Shown here piece by piece: positions 20,935 through 21,700 of a DNA stretch of 21,700 nucleotides (positions are counted from its first letter, which is position 1; each line of letters begins with the position of its first letter). The position numbers and the translations under genes were made by a program. The notes below the pieces were generated by a model. The model had not been told where the DNA came from and did no database searches. It saw only the letters and a program-made list of their open reading frames with translations. The stretch covers positions 1 through 21,700 of the IMG/VR virus record IMGVR_UViG_3300008416_000028; one strand, written 5' to 3'. The DNA comes from a virus.

Positions 20935-21700
20935 GAAAGCTCCTAACAATTCTAATCGTTTTAGCGTTGACCTCGGCCGCTTACGGCGTCAAGTTGATAG
21001 CTAACGGCGCTACGAGCCAAAGTATTACCGTTGTCATTACCGATGACGACGGCGATCCCAATACCGGCGTTACGATTACCGACCTGGATTTCTATTGCCA
21101 GATAGACGGGGCCGGGGCGCAATCGACCAAGGTCGATATTACCGCCTTGGCTACGGCCGACACGGCTTGGGACGACTACAAAGCAATCCATGTAGGCAAC
21201 GGTCTGTATCGGGTTGACATTCCCGACGCCAATCTCTCGGATGGTGTCGGCGTACTGCTGACTTATATCATCGCAGACGCGGGCACAAGTAACCGCACAG
21301 CCTATTACGAGGTCCAACTTGACGCGCCGACGGCGAACACAGCGGCTATTCTGACGGATACGGCGGCAATGCAGCCGATTGTTGCGGACCTGGCCGGGAT
21401 TTCACAGATAGGCGATAAGGTCCAGGCCGATATGGATGCGAATAGCTTGCTGGTGAACTGGACGGCGGCGCGTGCGGCGATTCTATCCGAGACTCATCTA
21501 AGCGCCATCGGTGATAAGGTCCAGGCCGATATGGATGCTAATTCGGCCGATTTCAATACGATTGTAACCGCTACCGCAGCCGCAGGCATAAGAACATCGG
21601 TATGGACTGCGGCGGCAGCCAGTTATACCGTTGAGGATTCGTTCGGCAATATCATCAATAACGTATTCAGCGAAGACGCGGGAACCGGCTTGTATTACAT
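20931..21700 (+). CDS. Exported beta-rich structural protein, 3' incomplete
   Basis: The ATG overlaps the previous stop (ATGA) with GGAGG just upstream. MRKLLTILIVLALTSAAYG|VKLIANGATSQSITV: a classic signal peptide. Next comes an Ig-like/fibre domain (ITVVITDDDGDPNTGVTITDLDFYCQIDG... GLYRVDIPDANLSDGVGVLLTYII... TAYYEVQL, about 30-130), the 'G.Y.VDI' pattern of BppU-like phage baseplate N-domains, then repeats of IGDKVQADMDANS. The frame runs off the window without a stop. Likely part of a fibre or baseplate. Third exported product in this module. Confidence 0.75.
   Translation, partial: MRKLLTILIVLALTSAAYGVKLIANGATSQSITVVITDDDGDPNTGVTITDLDFYCQIDGAGAQSTKVDITALATADTAWDDYKAIHVGNGLYRVDIPDANLSDGVGVLLTYIIADAGTSNRTAYYEVQLDAPTANTAAILTDTAAMQPIVADLAGISQIGDKVQADMDANSLLVNWTAARAAILSETHLSAIGDKVQADMDANSADFNTIVTATAAAGIRTSVWTAAAASYTVEDSFGNIINNVFSEDAGTGLYY
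21414..21538 (+). repeat. Direct repeat of 26 bases in the last gene
   Basis: GATAAGGTCCAGGCCGATATGGATGC-type sequence occurs at 21414-21439 and again at 21513-21538, 99 bases apart (33 codons), encoding DKVQADMDA twice. It marks recent duplication of a 33-residue unit and may be the beginning of a longer repeat array beyond the window. Confidence 0.8.

Overview
The window is a stretch of a tailed-phage (or prophage) genome of the podovirus-like packaging/capsid type. Evidence is a single-direction order of terminase small subunit, terminase large subunit, P22-like portal, scaffold, N4gp56-type major capsid protein, head-tail adaptor and large fibre-like proteins, with many tiny genes joined by ATGA/TAATG overlaps. 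No integrase, CRISPR array, insertion sequence or recognisable lysis cassette is visible. The host cannot be named. Lipobox and Sec signal peptides and a 'choice-of-anchor'-like beta-helix C-terminus suggest a bacterium with a Gram-negative-type envelope, possibly of the PVC group (inference only).

Layout. (1) 1-3106, plus strand: the tail of an unknown gene, an HNH endonuclease, a structured leader, then a tightly coupled cassette of radical SAM protein, 48-aa zinc ribbon and an unusual DNA methyltransferase with four SPP[FYW] catalytic-type motifs. (2) 3099-4338, minus strand: a micro-operon of five small genes behind a near-consensus promoter, ending in a 23-aa hydrophobic peptide. (3) 4339-5132: no protein gene. 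A perfect-hexamer plus-strand promoter (TTGACA/TATAAT) leads into about 530 nt of strongly hairpinned non-coding sequence, directly followed by a tRNA(Met, CAT) with initiator-like features (C1-A72, A11-U24). This is the most interesting element: a candidate large phage ncRNA, similar in size, structure and context to GOLLD/ROOL-type RNAs but not identifiable by eye.

(4) 5133-9989: DNA packaging module (TerS, TerL, portal) interrupted by small accessory genes with two further promoters. (5) 9989-12129: a run of eight small genes (two membrane proteins, a lipoprotein, several Cys-motif proteins, a YezD-like protein), closed by a clear intrinsic terminator at 12162-12208. (6) 12229-21700: scaffold, major capsid protein, two further structural proteins, a 1094-aa fibre-like protein, adaptor, a beta-helix protein and an incomplete last gene. 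Three of the last four carry Sec-type signal sequences, which is odd for virion proteins assembled in the cytoplasm.

Together the genes describe genome packaging and head assembly, flanked by DNA-modification and surface/adhesion functions. All protein names are from reading motifs and family resemblance without database searches.
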